DNA of 64,000 nucleotides from Bacillus pumilus (GTDB taxonomy: Bacteria; Bacillota; Bacilli; Bacillales; Bacillaceae): contig MKZN01000015.1 of assembly GCA_001938995.1 (NCBI GenBank), positions 1 through 64,000 on the forward strand, given 5' to 3'. The notes beneath the pieces are model-generated. The model saw nothing but the letters and a program-made list of their open reading frames with translations, did no database searches and was not told where the DNA came from. The first letter of the stretch is position 1, and each line of letters opens with the position of its first letter. Below are positions 8,323-16,847 of the stretch, piece after piece. Made by a program: the position numbers and the translations under genes.

Positions 8323-9371
8323 AATTCCACCTCGTTCACTTGTGCCGTTTTAATCCGTTTTGACTTCACAAACTTCTCAATTTCTTTGGAAGGGCCTGTT
8401 ACAACAGAGCCATACATTGTGACACCATTTTGATTGACATAACGTATGCGGTTAGGCAGATCAAGCTCAGGTCTGCCTGAGATCGTTTTTGCCCAAGTTG
8501 GATGCTGATTGACATAGGCTAGGGCATCCTTGAATTGATCCATCTCTGTTTTTGATGTGTGCTGAAGCCCTTTTAAAAACAACGAGTCTTTTCCAGGAAA
8601 GCCAATTGGACGTTGTTGACCACTGAGTGAATCCTCGGTTTTAATGGCGTTCCAGAGCACTTTCATATCGTATTTCTTAGCGAAGGAATACACATCCTTT
8701 GGTGTGTAAGCTCTGTCATACGATACATAGACTTCACTCACTGTACCTTCTGGGAGCTTGTCTAAAGTGGTGAGCGTTTGTTTTTTTGATGCATCTGCCT
8801 TCGTAGAAGGGTGGCTAAAGAACGCCTCCGTACCTCGTGTACTATCACCATAATACGAGACAGTAGGCTGTTTTAATTTATCAAAAAACATTTCAATTTG
8901 TTCGCTGCCAATTGTTTCTGTTTTATTACCGATTTGCTTTTGAAGCTTCAGCTCTGTGTTCATCCCAAACAGTTTGACCTGTCCTTTTAAATCCTTCATA
9001 TCAATTGCCACGTTTGGTTTTGTCAGAGCGACTGTGATTGCAGCAGTTTCCATAAAGTGATTGCCTTTGCTTTCTGCTCCGCCAACACCGTAATAGAGAT
9101 AACTACCTAATGTACAGAGTGGTAAAATAATGAGCGTAGATATCACGGCAAGGACCGAGATCCGCAAATATGATTTTCTTTTCCCGTATTGTAAAATGGC
9201 TCTCTGTTTTTCAGGACTGATGGAAAAGTCTGTCCAGTCTGAGTTATTTAATTCTTGGCTTAAACGTTTTTCATTTTCTTCAAGCTCTTCTTCAAACGCT
9301 GTCATTTCTTCCTCATTCATTTCGCCATTATTATATTGTTCCCATCGCTTGTTAAACTCTTCATTCATCAT
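8310..9371 (-). CDS. yhdL: membrane anti-sigma factor YhdL for SigM
   Basis: Anti-sigma factor of 353 aa. A highly charged, acidic cytoplasmic N-terminus (about 1-70) that should bind SigM is followed by one transmembrane helix (about 74-94) and a large extracytoplasmic domain. The C-terminus VELWNW is typical of YhdL. The start overlaps sigM by 11 bp; the first in-frame codons read GTG TTA ATG ATG, and the ATG at 9371 (or 9368) fits the AGAGGTG ribosome binding site best. YhdL is essential in B. subtilis because free SigM is toxic. Function follows from family and operon. Confidence 0.92.
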   Translation of the reverse strand: MMNEEFNKRWEQYNNGEMNEEEMTAFEEELEENEKRLSQELNNSDWTDFSISPEKQRAILQYGKRKSYLRISVLAVISTLIILPLCTLGSYLYYGVGGAESKGNHFMETAAITVALTKPNVAIDMKDLKGQVKLFGMNTELKLQKQIGNKTETIGSEQIEMFFDKLKQPTVSYYGDSTRGTEAFFSHPSTKADASKKQTLTTLDKLPEGTVSEVYVSYDRAYTPKDVYSFAKKYDMKVLWNAIKTEDSLSGQQRPIGFPGKDSLFLKGLQHTSKTEMDQFKDALAYVNQHPTWAKTISGRPELDLPNRIRYVNQNGVTMYGSVVTGPSKEIEKFVKSKRIKTAQVNEVELWNW

Positions 9372-9852
9372 TAACACCTCTATTGTAAAGTGCTTTTAGG
9401 CGCTGCCTTGCACGAAATAAAACACTTTTGAAATTTGCTTCAGTAATATTCATGACCTTGGATGCTTCTTTGTAATTGAGTTCTTTTAAATAATACAATG
9501 TCAATGCTTCCTTGTAGTTATTTGGAAGCTGCTCTAAATACATGTTGAGGACTTCTTTTATTTCAACCTGTTCAGCAGGGCTTTGTACAGAATTTTGTAA
9601 AAGACCACCAATCAGATCATCCGATATGGTCACTTCTTTTTTATGTTTCCTGACATAATCAATAAAGGCATTTCGTGCCACTTGAAATAACCAAGGTTTC
9701 ACTTTGCTATGGTCGTAGGAATGGATATGTATATAAGCACGCATAAAGGTTTCCTGCAATAAGTCTTCTGCCAAATGTTTGTCTTTTGTCATGGAGAGCA
9801 GAAACCTGTAAACATCGTTCATATACATTTGATAAATTTCATCAATCGTCAC
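9361..9852 (-). CDS. sigM: ECF sigma factor SigM
   Basis: Extracytoplasmic-function sigma factor of 163 aa, the length of B. subtilis SigM. Region 2 (about 1-75) contains LAEDLLQETFMRAY and ARNAFIDYVRKHK; region 4 (about 100-157) contains LPNNYKEALTLYYLKEL and a helix-turn-helix around YKEASKVMNITEANFKSVL. The start is GTG at 9852, preceded by GAGGGGAG. SigM governs envelope-stress genes (peptidoglycan precursor synthesis, division). It is transcribed from an ECF-type promoter just upstream, consistent with autoregulation, and is followed by its two anti-sigma genes. Confidence 0.96.
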   Translation of the reverse strand: MTIDEIYQMYMNDVYRFLLSMTKDKHLAEDLLQETFMRAYIHIHSYDHSKVKPWLFQVARNAFIDYVRKHKKEVTISDDLIGGLLQNSVQSPAEQVEIKEVLNMYLEQLPNNYKEALTLYYLKELNYKEASKVMNITEANFKSVLFRARQRLKALYNRGVNDE

Positions 9853-9875
9853 TGATTTTTCTCCCCTCTATGTTA

Positions 9876-9904
9876 TACACGCATAAGAAAGGCATAAAGT
9901 TGCA
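9876..9904 (-). promoter_or_regulatory. ECF-type autoregulatory sigM promoter
   Basis: On the minus strand TGCAAC (9899-9904) and CGTGTA (9876-9881) are separated by 17 bp, close to the SigM pattern TGAAAC-N16/17-CGTC. Its position 24 bp upstream of the sigM start codon fits known autoregulation of sigM. Confidence 0.6.
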
Positions 9905-10232
9905 CGAAACTTGAAATAGACCGTACATTACTCATTTCTTTCACCGAATCAAAATCATTTCTCCTTATCATAGCGAAATTTGCTACATTTATAAAGCATT
10001 TTCATTAGAACAAATCACCCAAAAACTTCGTAGACCGACGGAATTGGACATATTTACTATTTCGTTCTCTTCGGAACCATTCAAGTTGAAAACAAAAAAA
10101 CGTCATTTTAGGCAGAAACATGATGTGAGGAGAGGCTTATTTTCATTGTAGTGAAAAATTTTAGTACCAGGTAATAAAAAGTTTGTTATAATAGAAATAA
10201 ATCCTTCATTCTTCAAACAAAGGAAGTGCACT
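9905..10232. other. intergenic region sigM / plsC
   Basis: No coding signal. A good -10 TATAAT (10188-10193) precedes plsC, but I see no convincing -35. In B. subtilis an aldo-keto reductase gene (yhdN) lies near here; it is absent from this window. Confidence 0.5.
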
Positions 10233-10835
10233 ATGTATAAATTTTCAGGTTATACCGTCAAAGTAATATTTACTCTCCGAGGCGGAATCAAAGTCTATCA
10301 AAAAGAGAATTTGCCAACCGATCGAGGTTTTGTTATTGCTTGTACGCATGAGGGGTTTGTGGATGTTCTTGCACTAGGCGCAGGGATTCTCCCGTTCGAA
10401 ATCCACTACATGGCGAAAAAAGAGTTGTTTGCAAATAAATGGATTGGCGGATTCTTAAAAAGAATTCATGCTTTTCCAGTTGACCGAGAGAATCCTGGGC
10501 CAAGTAGTATTAAAACGCCCATTAAATTATTAAAAGAAGGAAAGATCGTCGGAATTTTCCCAAGTGGCACACGGACAACAGAGGATGTCCCTTTAAAAAG
10601 AGGGGCTGTCACCATTGCACAGCTAGGGAAAGCGCCAATTGTACCAGCGGCGTATAAAGGGCCATCAAATGCGAAAAGTCTTTTCAAGAAGGGGAAAATG
10701 CGATTGATCATCGGAGAACCGATAGAACAGTCTGAATTTGAGCATTTGCCACCAAAAGAAAGATTAGGCGCCATGACCGAAGTGCTAAATACAAGGATTA
10801 AAGAACTTGAAGCGCAACTAATTGAAAAATCATAA
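10233..10835 (+). CDS. plsC: 1-acyl-sn-glycerol-3-phosphate acyltransferase PlsC
   Basis: Membrane-associated acyltransferase of 200 aa that acylates lysophosphatidic acid to phosphatidic acid, the second acyl step of phospholipid synthesis. The HX4D catalytic motif is H39-D44 (THEGFVD), and the substrate-binding loop reads FPSGTR (109-114), with Ser where many family members have Glu. A basic, hydrophobic N-terminus probably contacts the membrane. It ends at a bidirectional terminator shared with convergent yhdP. It corresponds to B. subtilis yhdO (plsC). Confidence 0.94.
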   Translation: MYKFSGYTVKVIFTLRGGIKVYQKENLPTDRGFVIACTHEGFVDVLALGAGILPFEIHYMAKKELFANKWIGGFLKRIHAFPVDRENPGPSSIKTPIKLLKEGKIVGIFPSGTRTTEDVPLKRGAVTIAQLGKAPIVPAAYKGPSNAKSLFKKGKMRLIIGEPIEQSEFEHLPPKERLGAMTEVLNTRIKELEAQLIEKS

Positions 10836-10872
10836 GAAAACGACCACTTGCTTAGGCAAGGGTCGTTTTCTT
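10834..10872. terminator. bidirectional terminator plsC / yhdP
   Basis: Outer stem AAGAAAACGACC (10834-10845) pairs with 10861-10872, with an inner short stem, giving T-rich tails on both strands between two convergent genes. Confidence 0.85.
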
Positions 10873-12204
10873 TTATGAAGCGCCTTCTTCGGCTGCTTCT
10901 ATTAATTGTTCATTTAATTTCTTGACCTCGATGTATACCACATGGTGTCCATCGACTTCATTAATAATAAATTCATAGCCTTGTTCACGAATGGAGTCGT
11001 TTTTCTCTACCTCATATTTCTGTGTGAGAAACCAGCCACCAATTGTGTCGACTTCTTCATTATCAAGTGAAATCCCTAAGAGTAAGTTGATTTGATCCAC
11101 AAGCACTTTTCCATCAAAGATGTAATGGTCTTCACTTAGCTTACGCACCTCGTTGATTTCATCGATGTCGAATTCATCTCGAATCTCACCGACAATTTCT
11201 TCTAGGATGTCTTCAACGGTGACAAGTCCTGCGGTGCCGCCATATTCATCTGATAGGATGGCCATGTGTACACGTTCACGCTGCATTTTGAGCAATAAAT
11301 CTTGAACGGGAACCGTTTCAATCACGTGAATAATCGGATTGACAAACTTTTCGATTGTATCACTTGTGGAACAATCCCCGCTAATGCAGGCAGTGAGCAC
11401 CTCTTTAATATTCAAAACACCGATAATATTGTCTTTATCGCCATCTTCAATCGGATAGCGGGTATATTTCTCTACTTTGGTGATTTTCAGCATTTCCTCA
11501 ATGGTAATATCATGTGGGAAGCTGACTACCTCGGTACGTGGAATCATAATTTCTTTCGCCAGACGGTCATCAAATTCAAAAATCTTATTCACATATTTGA
11601 ATTCAGACTGGTTAATCTCGCCGCTCTTATAGCTTTCTGATAAAATAATTCGCAATTCTTCTTCAGAGTGCGCCATGTCATTCTCAGATACTTGCTGGAG
11701 ACCGAACGCTTTCGTTAATAAACGAGCAGAACCATTTAAAACCCAAATGAACGGGAACATCACTTTGTAAAAAATCATCAGTGGTCTAGCAAAAAGAAGA
11801 GATACTTGCTCCGCTTTTTGGATGGCGAGTGTTTTTGGTGCAAGCTCCCCAACGACAACGTGTAAAAACGTCATGATACTAAACGCAATAATAAGGGTGA
11901 TGATGTGACTAGCTGATTGAGGAATCGACAGCTCTACAAACAATGGTGCAAGCATGTGCGTAATCGTTTCTTCCCCTAACCAACCAATTCCAAGGGCGGT
12001 AATGGTAATCCCAAGCTGGCAAGCAGATAAATACTCATCAAGATGAGTTGTTACATGCTTTACAGCAACTGCTGTTTTATTACCTTCTGCTATTAATTGA
12101 TCAACCCGTGAGCTTCTTAAGCGAATGATCGCAAACTCTGATGCAACGAAAAATGCGGTTAAAGCTATAAGTAAAGCAACTATAAATAAATTAACTATGT
12201 CCAA
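10873..12204 (-). CDS. yhdP: CNNM/CorC-type magnesium efflux protein YhdP (MpfA)
   Basis: 443-aa membrane protein with an N-terminal DUF21/CNNM domain (three to four helices, about 1-190), a pair of CBS domains (about 205-335) and a C-terminal CorC/HlyC domain (about 350-430). B. subtilis YhdP (MpfA) exports Mg2+. The start is TTG at 12204: an in-frame TAA immediately precedes it, so no upstream start is possible. A GAGGG lies 6 nt before the TTG, and a stronger AGGAGGTG lies about 37 nt before it, with a possible hairpin between. It is a close paralogue of yhdT, 0.8 kb away on the other strand. Confidence 0.92.
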   Translation of the reverse strand: MDIVNLFIVALLIALTAFFVASEFAIIRLRSSRVDQLIAEGNKTAVAVKHVTTHLDEYLSACQLGITITALGIGWLGEETITHMLAPLFVELSIPQSASHIITLIIAFSIMTFLHVVVGELAPKTLAIQKAEQVSLLFARPLMIFYKVMFPFIWVLNGSARLLTKAFGLQQVSENDMAHSEEELRIILSESYKSGEINQSEFKYVNKIFEFDDRLAKEIMIPRTEVVSFPHDITIEEMLKITKVEKYTRYPIEDGDKDNIIGVLNIKEVLTACISGDCSTSDTIEKFVNPIIHVIETVPVQDLLLKMQRERVHMAILSDEYGGTAGLVTVEDILEEIVGEIRDEFDIDEINEVRKLSEDHYIFDGKVLVDQINLLLGISLDNEEVDTIGGWFLTQKYEVEKNDSIREQGYEFIINEVDGHHVVYIEVKKLNEQLIEAAEEGAS

Positions 12205-12264
12205 TTAAGGCCCTCATTCCCATTGATGAGAACGAAGGTAACACCTCCTGTTTAGTAAAAGATT

Positions 12265-12705
12265 TTAACTTAACAGCAGTAAAAATGATTGGACAGCTGT
12301 CATTTTTTCAGGAGTAAGCTGCTCTTTTAGTTTCTCACGTTGTTCCGGTTGAAGCTGCTTACAACGTGCCAAAATGCGGTCCATATGCTCATTCATCCGA
12401 TCGATATCAGAGTGTAAATGGACAAGTTCATCTTGTTCTTCTTTTTGGGAAGGGAATTGTTCATCTAATCTGGATTTGATGTCAGAAAGAGCCAACCTCT
12501 GCTGTTTGCAAAGAACGATTAATTGTAATCGTTTTAAAGCATGTTCATCGTAATAACGATAATTGGAGCAGGATCTAACAGGTGCCAGCAGACCTAGGTT
12601 TGTATAATAGTCCACTGTTCTTTTCGTCACCTGTGCAATCTGTGCTAGTTCACCAATACGATACTTTTTCTCAGCCCCATCTGAACATCTCCTCCTAACC
12701 GTCAC
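12265..12705 (-). CDS. cueR: MerR-family regulator YhdQ (CueR-like)
   Basis: MerR-type activator with the usual N-terminal winged helix (YRIGELAQIAQVTKRTVDYY) followed by a coiled-coil dimer helix, and a position matching B. subtilis yhdQ, called cueR. The classical C-terminal CueR metal-loop cysteine pair is not evident, although four scattered Cys exist, so copper sensing is an inference from synteny. The start is unclear. The frame opens at a GTG (12705) without ribosome binding site. The AGGAGGAG inside the frame would serve an ATG at 12680 that is one base out of frame, with a run of five A between. Confidence 0.75.
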   Translation of the reverse strand: MTVRRRCSDGAEKKYRIGELAQIAQVTKRTVDYYTNLGLLAPVRSCSNYRYYDEHALKRLQLIVLCKQQRLALSDIKSRLDEQFPSQKEEQDELVHLHSDIDRMNEHMDRILARCKQLQPEQREKLKEQLTPEKMTAVQSFLLLLS

Positions 12706-12972
12706 GTTATAGTTTATGAAAATAGTTTAATATAATTCTAGTCTGAAATACAAGTTAATTGTTCATATTCTTGACAAATTGAAGAAACGATTATGCCGAA
12801 AAAATATGTTGTTCGTAAAGGAATTTTCAGATTATATATGGTAAGATAAAAGGAATACCGTTTCATATATATGTAGAGAGACGGACTTTGCGTGAATCGG
12901 AGGTGGTTAAGTGGGACCCTCAAAGTAGTCTTATTTAATCAGTTAACCGTTTTACAAAATACAACATCAATC
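12706..12972. other. intergenic region cueR-like gene / yhdT
   Basis: No gene recognised. TTGACA at 12771-12776 and AT-rich blocks such as 12834-12840 could be promoter parts for yhdT, but no well-spaced pair is convincing. The B. subtilis aminotransferase gene yhdR, expected near here, is missing. Confidence 0.4.
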
Positions 12973-13013
12973 GGGAGGTGACTCCTTGTTCTTTTAAGAA
13001 AGAACAAGGTTAA
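12973..13013 (+). promoter_or_regulatory. yhdT ribosome binding site separated from start by a hairpin
   Basis: A strong GGGAGGTGA (12973-12981) is 32 nt from the ATG, too far for normal initiation. Between them lies a perfect 11-bp hairpin (12984-12994 with 12999-13009, loop TAAG). If folded, only about six unpaired bases separate ribosome binding site and ATG, an ideal spacing. Confidence 0.6.
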
Positions 13014-14396
13014 ATGGACGATATTGTTAATCTGAGTATAGTCGGTGTTTTGATTGCTTTAACAGCTTTCTTTGTTGCATCTGAGTTTGCCATTGTAAAG
13101 GTGAGAAGTTCAAGAATTAATCAGCTTGTTGCCGAAGGCTCAAAAAAGGCCATCATGGCGAAAAAGGTGACATCAAGGCTAGATGAATATTTGTCAGCCT
13201 GTCAGCTCGGAATTACGGTGACATCACTCGGTTTAGGGTGGATTGGTAAGCCGGCAGTGAAAGAGCTTTTAGTACGAGGTTTTGGTTTGACAAACATTCC
13301 TGATTCAGCAATCAGCCTGATCTCAGCAACACTTGCGTTCTCTATTATTACCTTTTTGCATGTAGTCGTTGGTGAGCTTGCACCAAAAACGCTCGCCATT
13401 CAGAAGGCTGAAAAAATGACACTTTGGCTGTCAGGCCCGCTGCATGCATTTTATATCCTCATGTTTCCGTTTATTTATGTGTTGAATGGTTCAGCGCGTA
13501 TTTTAACGAAAATGATGGGGATTGATATGGGTTCTGAGAAAGAACATTCCCATTCTGAGGAAGAATTGAAAATTTTATTATCTGAGAGCTTAAAAAATGG
13601 GGAAATTAACCCGTCAGAATATAATTATATGAATAATATCTTTGATTTTGATAATCGAATCGCCAGAGAAATCATGGTTCCGCGAAGAGAAATTTGTGCC
13701 ATCCCAGATGATATGCCATTAGACGATATACTAGCCATCATGACAAAAGAAAAGTATACACGCTTCCCAGTGTTTTCAGGGGATAAAGATCATGTCATTG
13801 GTATGCTGAACAAAAAACAACTCTTTGCAGATATTGTGTATCAAGAAGAAAAAGATCGCATTAAGATCCAAGATTATATTTATCCAGTGATTGAAGTCAT
13901 TGACACAATTCCGATTCAGGAGCTACTCGTTAAGATGCAACGCGACCGAATGCATATGGCGATCTTAACGGATGAATATGGCGGAACATCAGGACTTGTC
14001 ACAACGGAAGATATTCTAGAAGAGATTGTTGGAGACATCCGAGATGAATTCGATGAAGATGAGCAACCAATCATCCAAAAAAGGGCAGATCATCACTACG
14101 TATTGAATGGAAAAGTCAGAATTAGTGACATTCAAGATTTGATTGAACTTGCCTATGATGATGAAGAAATTGATACAATTGGTGGGCTAATCCTAAAAGA
14201 AAATATCGATATCCAAGAAGGACAATCCATTTATCTTGATGACATCCGTATACAGGTGCTGGAAATGGACGGACGTTATATTAAAAAGATCGATCTGAAA
14301 AAAGGCACCCATGCATTAGAAAAAGGAAATAAACGAACAGGACTCGATATAAAAGAGCCACTGCTCGTAAATGAAATGACCTTGAGCGAAAAATAA
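13014..14396 (+). CDS. yhdT: CNNM/CorC-type transporter YhdT
   Basis: 460-aa paralogue of YhdP with the same order: DUF21/CNNM membrane domain (about 1-190), CBS pair (about 205-335) and CorC/HlyC domain (about 350-430), plus a charged C-terminal tail. Several stretches are identical to YhdP ([14 protein letters not shown] against [28 protein letters not shown] type motif; [16 protein letters not shown]). It probably moves Mg2+ or a related divalent cation. The ATG start follows an in-frame TAA and a ribosome binding site with an intervening hairpin. The terminator overlaps its 3' end. Confidence 0.92.
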   Translation: MDDIVNLSIVGVLIALTAFFVASEFAIVKVRSSRINQLVAEGSKKAIMAKKVTSRLDEYLSACQLGITVTSLGLGWIGKPAVKELLVRGFGLTNIPDSAISLISATLAFSIITFLHVVVGELAPKTLAIQKAEKMTLWLSGPLHAFYILMFPFIYVLNGSARILTKMMGIDMGSEKEHSHSEEELKILLSESLKNGEINPSEYNYMNNIFDFDNRIAREIMVPRREICAIPDDMPLDDILAIMTKEKYTRFPVFSGDKDHVIGMLNKKQLFADIVYQEEKDRIKIQDYIYPVIEVIDTIPIQELLVKMQRDRMHMAILTDEYGGTSGLVTTEDILEEIVGDIRDEFDEDEQPIIQKRADHHYVLNGKVRISDIQDLIELAYDDEEIDTIGGLILKENIDIQEGQSIYLDDIRIQVLEMDGRYIKKIDLKKGTHALEKGNKRTGLDIKEPLLVNEMTLSEK

Positions 14397-14411
14397 GCTC
14401 AAGGTTTTTTT
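14379..14411 (+). terminator. yhdT terminator
   Basis: 9-bp stem (14379-14387 with 14397-14405) followed by TTTTTTT; it includes the stop codon of yhdT. Confidence 0.85.
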
Positions 14412-14448
14412 AGGTATTTAGACTCTACCGAGAGAATGTATGTTCATT

Positions 14449-14468
14449 TATAATGAGAACAAACGTTC
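14449..14468 (+). promoter_or_regulatory. LexA (DinR) box behind a -10 element
   Basis: GAACAAACGTTC (14457-14468) matches the core GAAC-N4-GTTC of the Bacillus SOS operator, including the preferred RNRY middle. A perfect -10 TATAAT (14449-14454) is 2 bp upstream; I see no clear -35. Repression by LexA and induction by DNA damage are the natural inference. Confidence 0.6.
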
Positions 14469-14484
14469 GCAAGGAGGGGTGGAC

Positions 14485-14877
14485 ATGCTTTGGTACGAAA
14501 CGGCGAGTATAACAGAAAAAAAAACCTCAATTAAACGAATTGAGTTTCATTTAAAAAATTTTAAAAATTACCAGGCTGCTATCTTAAATATTGAAAGGCA
14601 GCTTGAAAAAAGAAGCACGCTTCACCAAGATCACATGACAAGACAGAAGCTAGAGGATCAGAAAAGTCAGTATGAACTCATCGTAGCATGTATTGAAACA
14701 GCACTAAAAGAATTAGATGAAATTGAGCAACAGCTGATCGACTTCAAATATTTTCGAGATTGGCGGATGGCAAAATGTGCACTTGAAATCGGCTATAGCG
14801 AAAAAACTCTATTTCTAATGAAACGGCAACTCATGGATCAACTACTCATTAGTTTAGCCGCTATCACCAATATTTAA
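14485..14877 (+). CDS. small helix-turn-helix protein resembling phage ArpU/RinA regulators
   Basis: 130-aa protein, mostly alpha-helical, with a long coiled-coil-like middle (about 15-90) and a C-terminal helix-turn-helix-like stretch (FKYFRDWRMAKCALEIGYSEKTLF). This layout recalls the ArpU/RinA family of phage late-gene activators; that is pattern recognition, not a search. The ATG at 14485 follows AAGGAGG with 7-nt spacing; earlier in-frame codons have no ribosome binding site and overlap the promoter. The gene follows a LexA box, so it is probably SOS-induced. Its last 4 bp overlap convergent crcB. It may be a prophage remnant. Confidence 0.7.
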   Translation: MLWYETASITEKKTSIKRIEFHLKNFKNYQAAILNIERQLEKRSTLHQDHMTRQKLEDQKSQYELIVACIETALKELDEIEQQLIDFKYFRDWRMAKCALEIGYSEKTLFLMKRQLMDQLLISLAAITNI

Positions 14878-15239
14878 AAAAAGATTTGTCCAATTTGATA
14901 GAGCGTTGCAAAAAGAAATAAAGACCCTAGTATCGTCACCAATAAATAGATGGTCAGCTGACCAATTTGACGCTGCATCAGCATAGTCGCTGATTCTACA
15001 CTAAAAGTAGAGAAAGTCGTAAAACCACCAAAAAAACCTGTTCCAATGATCACAAACAGTGGATGATAAGAGCCAACTGCACCCGTCAGTAAACCTAATC
15101 CAGTGGCGCCTAATAAATTAATGAGAATAATACCATACGGGAACCGAGCATGTGATTGCGTTTTCTGAACAGTTTGGCTGATGAAAAAACGAAGGGCACT
15201 GCCAATTCCTCCAGCAACAGCTGTATAAAAAACAATCAT
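14874..15239 (-). CDS. crcB: fluoride ion transporter CrcB/Fluc, second subunit
   Basis: 121-aa four-helix membrane protein of the CrcB/Fluc fluoride channel family; GGFTTFSTFS, the typical pore motif, is at about residues 75-84. It follows another crcB gene with a 4-bp overlap (ATGA), the usual two-gene arrangement of a heterodimeric dual-topology channel exporting toxic F-. It corresponds to B. subtilis yhdU. It is last in a minus-strand operon after yhdW and the first crcB, and the convergent neighbour overlaps its stop. Confidence 0.92.
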   Translation of the reverse strand: MIVFYTAVAGGIGSALRFFISQTVQKTQSHARFPYGIILINLLGATGLGLLTGAVGSYHPLFVIIGTGFFGGFTTFSTFSVESATMLMQRQIGQLTIYLLVTILGSLFLFATLYQIGQIFF

Positions 15240-15634
15240 GTATCTGCTTCCTTTCTACTGTGACTTTGACGAAAAAGCCGCTGGGCGATGATGAGTCCGG
15301 TTAGTGCAGCGGTCATTCCCGCAAGCACTGAAAGCAATACGTATATCACACTTGAAGTGAATAGCCCAGACTGTAAAAGGAGCACAGCTTCCTTAGAAAA
15401 AGTCGACATCGTCGTAAAGCCACCACAAAATCCTGTTCCAACCAAAGCGGCAAGATATTTCCTTCCTTTATGGAACAGAAAGTATCCTGTAGCAAAGCCG
15501 AGAATCAAGCTCCCTGCAACATTCTCGATGAGTGTGGCATAGGGAAATGTTTGACTAACGACGGTTTGGCTTAGCTCATATCTGCAAAAGGTCCCAATGA
15601 ATCCACCAATAAATACGGCGAGATAAGTTTTCAT
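15236..15634 (-). CDS. crcB: fluoride ion transporter CrcB/Fluc, first subunit
   Basis: 132-aa four-helix CrcB/Fluc protein with GGFTTMSTFS at about 75-84. It probably forms an antiparallel dimer channel with the downstream CrcB; charge bias of the loops would decide orientation but was not computed. Its start overlaps the end of yhdW by 4 bp and its end overlaps the next crcB, so all three are translationally coupled. It corresponds to B. subtilis yhdV. I looked for a fluoride riboswitch ahead of yhdW and did not recognise one. Confidence 0.92.
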   Translation of the reverse strand: MKTYLAVFIGGFIGTFCRYELSQTVVSQTFPYATLIENVAGSLILGFATGYFLFHKGRKYLAALVGTGFCGGFTTMSTFSKEAVLLLQSGLFTSSVIYVLLSVLAGMTAALTGLIIAQRLFRQSHSRKEADT

Positions 15635-16356
15635 TTGCTTCTTTTCTCTTTATGGAAATATGGCGGATGATCTGTCACCACTCCATCAATTGGGTATTTT
15701 TTCAGCCGATTGGCTGTTTGTTGATCTTTGATTGTCCATATAAACACATCCATCCTGAATGAGTGGATTCGGTTTATCCAATATCGATTGATCATGGTCT
15801 TCTTCATATTTAGGCAATCAGCGAAGGTGCTGTATGCTGCTAATTTTCTTTTTGCCAGTTTTATGACGGAAGGTTTAATGATGTAAGCTGTGCGAAGAGA
15901 TGGGGAGTATGTTTTGATTCTTTGAAGCGCAGTGTCATCAAAAGATTGGACCATAATATGACGTGAATAGGAAAAGCGCTTCATGATATCGACAACTTCT
16001 TTTTCAATTCCGATTTGTCGTTTAGGATGCTTAATCTCAATAAGGATGCCAATTCGTTGGCTGTATCGTTCGAGAATTTCTTGTAATGTTGGGATTCGTT
16101 CATGGGTGTATCGTGAATCAAACCAGCTGCCTGCATCCAGTTTTTTAAGCTGATGTAGCGTATAACCCTTGACGGGTCCACTTCCATCCGTCGTTCGGTC
16201 AACGGTCTCATCATGGATCACAACTACTTGCTGATCCATTGTTAACTGGACGTCTAACTCAATATAATCTGCACCCTGCTGAACAGCTAAATCAAAAGCA
16301 GCGATCGTATTTTCTGGGGCAGCGCTTGATGATCCTCTATGCGCAATAATATACAT
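15631..16356 (-). CDS. yhdW: glycerophosphodiester phosphodiesterase YhdW
   Basis: GDPD-family enzyme of 241 aa, hydrolysing glycerophosphodiesters to sn-glycerol 3-phosphate and an alcohol. The key residues are visible: H6-R7 in AHRGSS, E15-N16 in PENT, E33 and D35 in IELDVQ, and H48 in VIHDE; the C-terminal VFIWTIKD and DGVVTDHP blocks also fit. No signal peptide is evident, so it is likely cytoplasmic. It is first gene of a coupled operon with the two crcB genes. The ATG start has GGGAG upstream. Substrate specificity is unknown. Confidence 0.92.
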   Translation of the reverse strand: MYIIAHRGSSSAAPENTIAAFDLAVQQGADYIELDVQLTMDQQVVVIHDETVDRTTDGSGPVKGYTLHQLKKLDAGSWFDSRYTHERIPTLQEILERYSQRIGILIEIKHPKRQIGIEKEVVDIMKRFSYSRHIMVQSFDDTALQRIKTYSPSLRTAYIIKPSVIKLAKRKLAAYSTFADCLNMKKTMINRYWINRIHSFRMDVFIWTIKDQQTANRLKKYPIDGVVTDHPPYFHKEKRSK

Positions 16357-16618
16357 ATGCTCCAGCTCCCTGAAATAAATTCTTACATTCTCGTCTTATC
16401 ATATCAAATGCGCTGTAGATTTTCCTTATTCACGATATAGATGGGAAAAGCGTTACAAGTGATCGTAACAGTCCAGCTACCTAGAGGCATGTTGGTTCAA
16501 TTTGAAAAATTGTAGGAATAGATCAAGCTTTTATTGAGTAAATCTGAAATACATCATTTTACTTCGATCAATTTTGTCCAAATCGTCAGCGTTCATCAAT
16601 ATTAGTGCTTTCGTCATG
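16357..16618. other. intergenic region yhdW / yhdX
   Basis: No gene and no recognisable riboswitch. It should contain the yhdW promoter on the minus strand, but I cannot pick one out with confidence. Confidence 0.5.
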
Positions 16619-16646
16619 TTGACTGAAAATTCCGATGTTTTATAAT
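16619..16646 (+). promoter_or_regulatory. SigA promoter of yhdX
   Basis: TTGACT (16619-16624) and TATAAT (16641-16646) with 16-bp spacing, just ahead of a strong AGGAGG. Confidence 0.7.
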
Positions 16647-16667
16647 GAAAAAAAGGAGGCGAGATGA

Positions 16668-16769
16668 TTGGGTAAAGGGAGAATTAAAGTGGAAGAACGT
16701 ATTAAGGTCGAAACAGATGCTGAAATGTTTAAAGCGACTCTCCTTGATCAGACTCAGAAGAAAAAGTAG
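16668..16769 (+). CDS. yhdX: small protein YhdX
   Basis: 33-aa highly charged protein beginning MGKGRIKVEERIKVETDAEM, at the position of the short yhdX gene of B. subtilis between yhdW and yhdY. The start is TTG (16668), 8 nt after AGGAGG (16654-16659); an ATG at 16664 in another frame stops at once. It has its own SigA-type promoter and a strong terminator, so it is a stand-alone transcript. Function is unknown and no domain is recognisable. Confidence 0.75.
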   Translation: MGKGRIKVEERIKVETDAEMFKATLLDQTQKKK

Positions 16770-16820
16770 TTTGCTGCCCGTCGATGTGTCTCAAGCCAAA
16801 ATGAAATAATGAAACCTTAT

Positions 16821-16847
16821 GCCTCGAGACGTGTCTCGAGGCTTTTT
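16821..16847 (+). terminator. yhdX terminator
   Basis: GCCTCGAGA/TCTCGAGGC stem (16821-16829 with 16834-16842) followed by TTTTT. Confidence 0.85.

Noticed and set aside
12738-12923. 61-codon minus-strand frame upstream of yhdT
   Set aside because: No ribosome binding site, odd composition, occupies a promoter region.
16357-16618. Fluoride riboswitch ahead of yhdW-crcB
   Set aside because: Looked for because of the crcB pair, but the conserved crcB-motif sequence is not recognisable.
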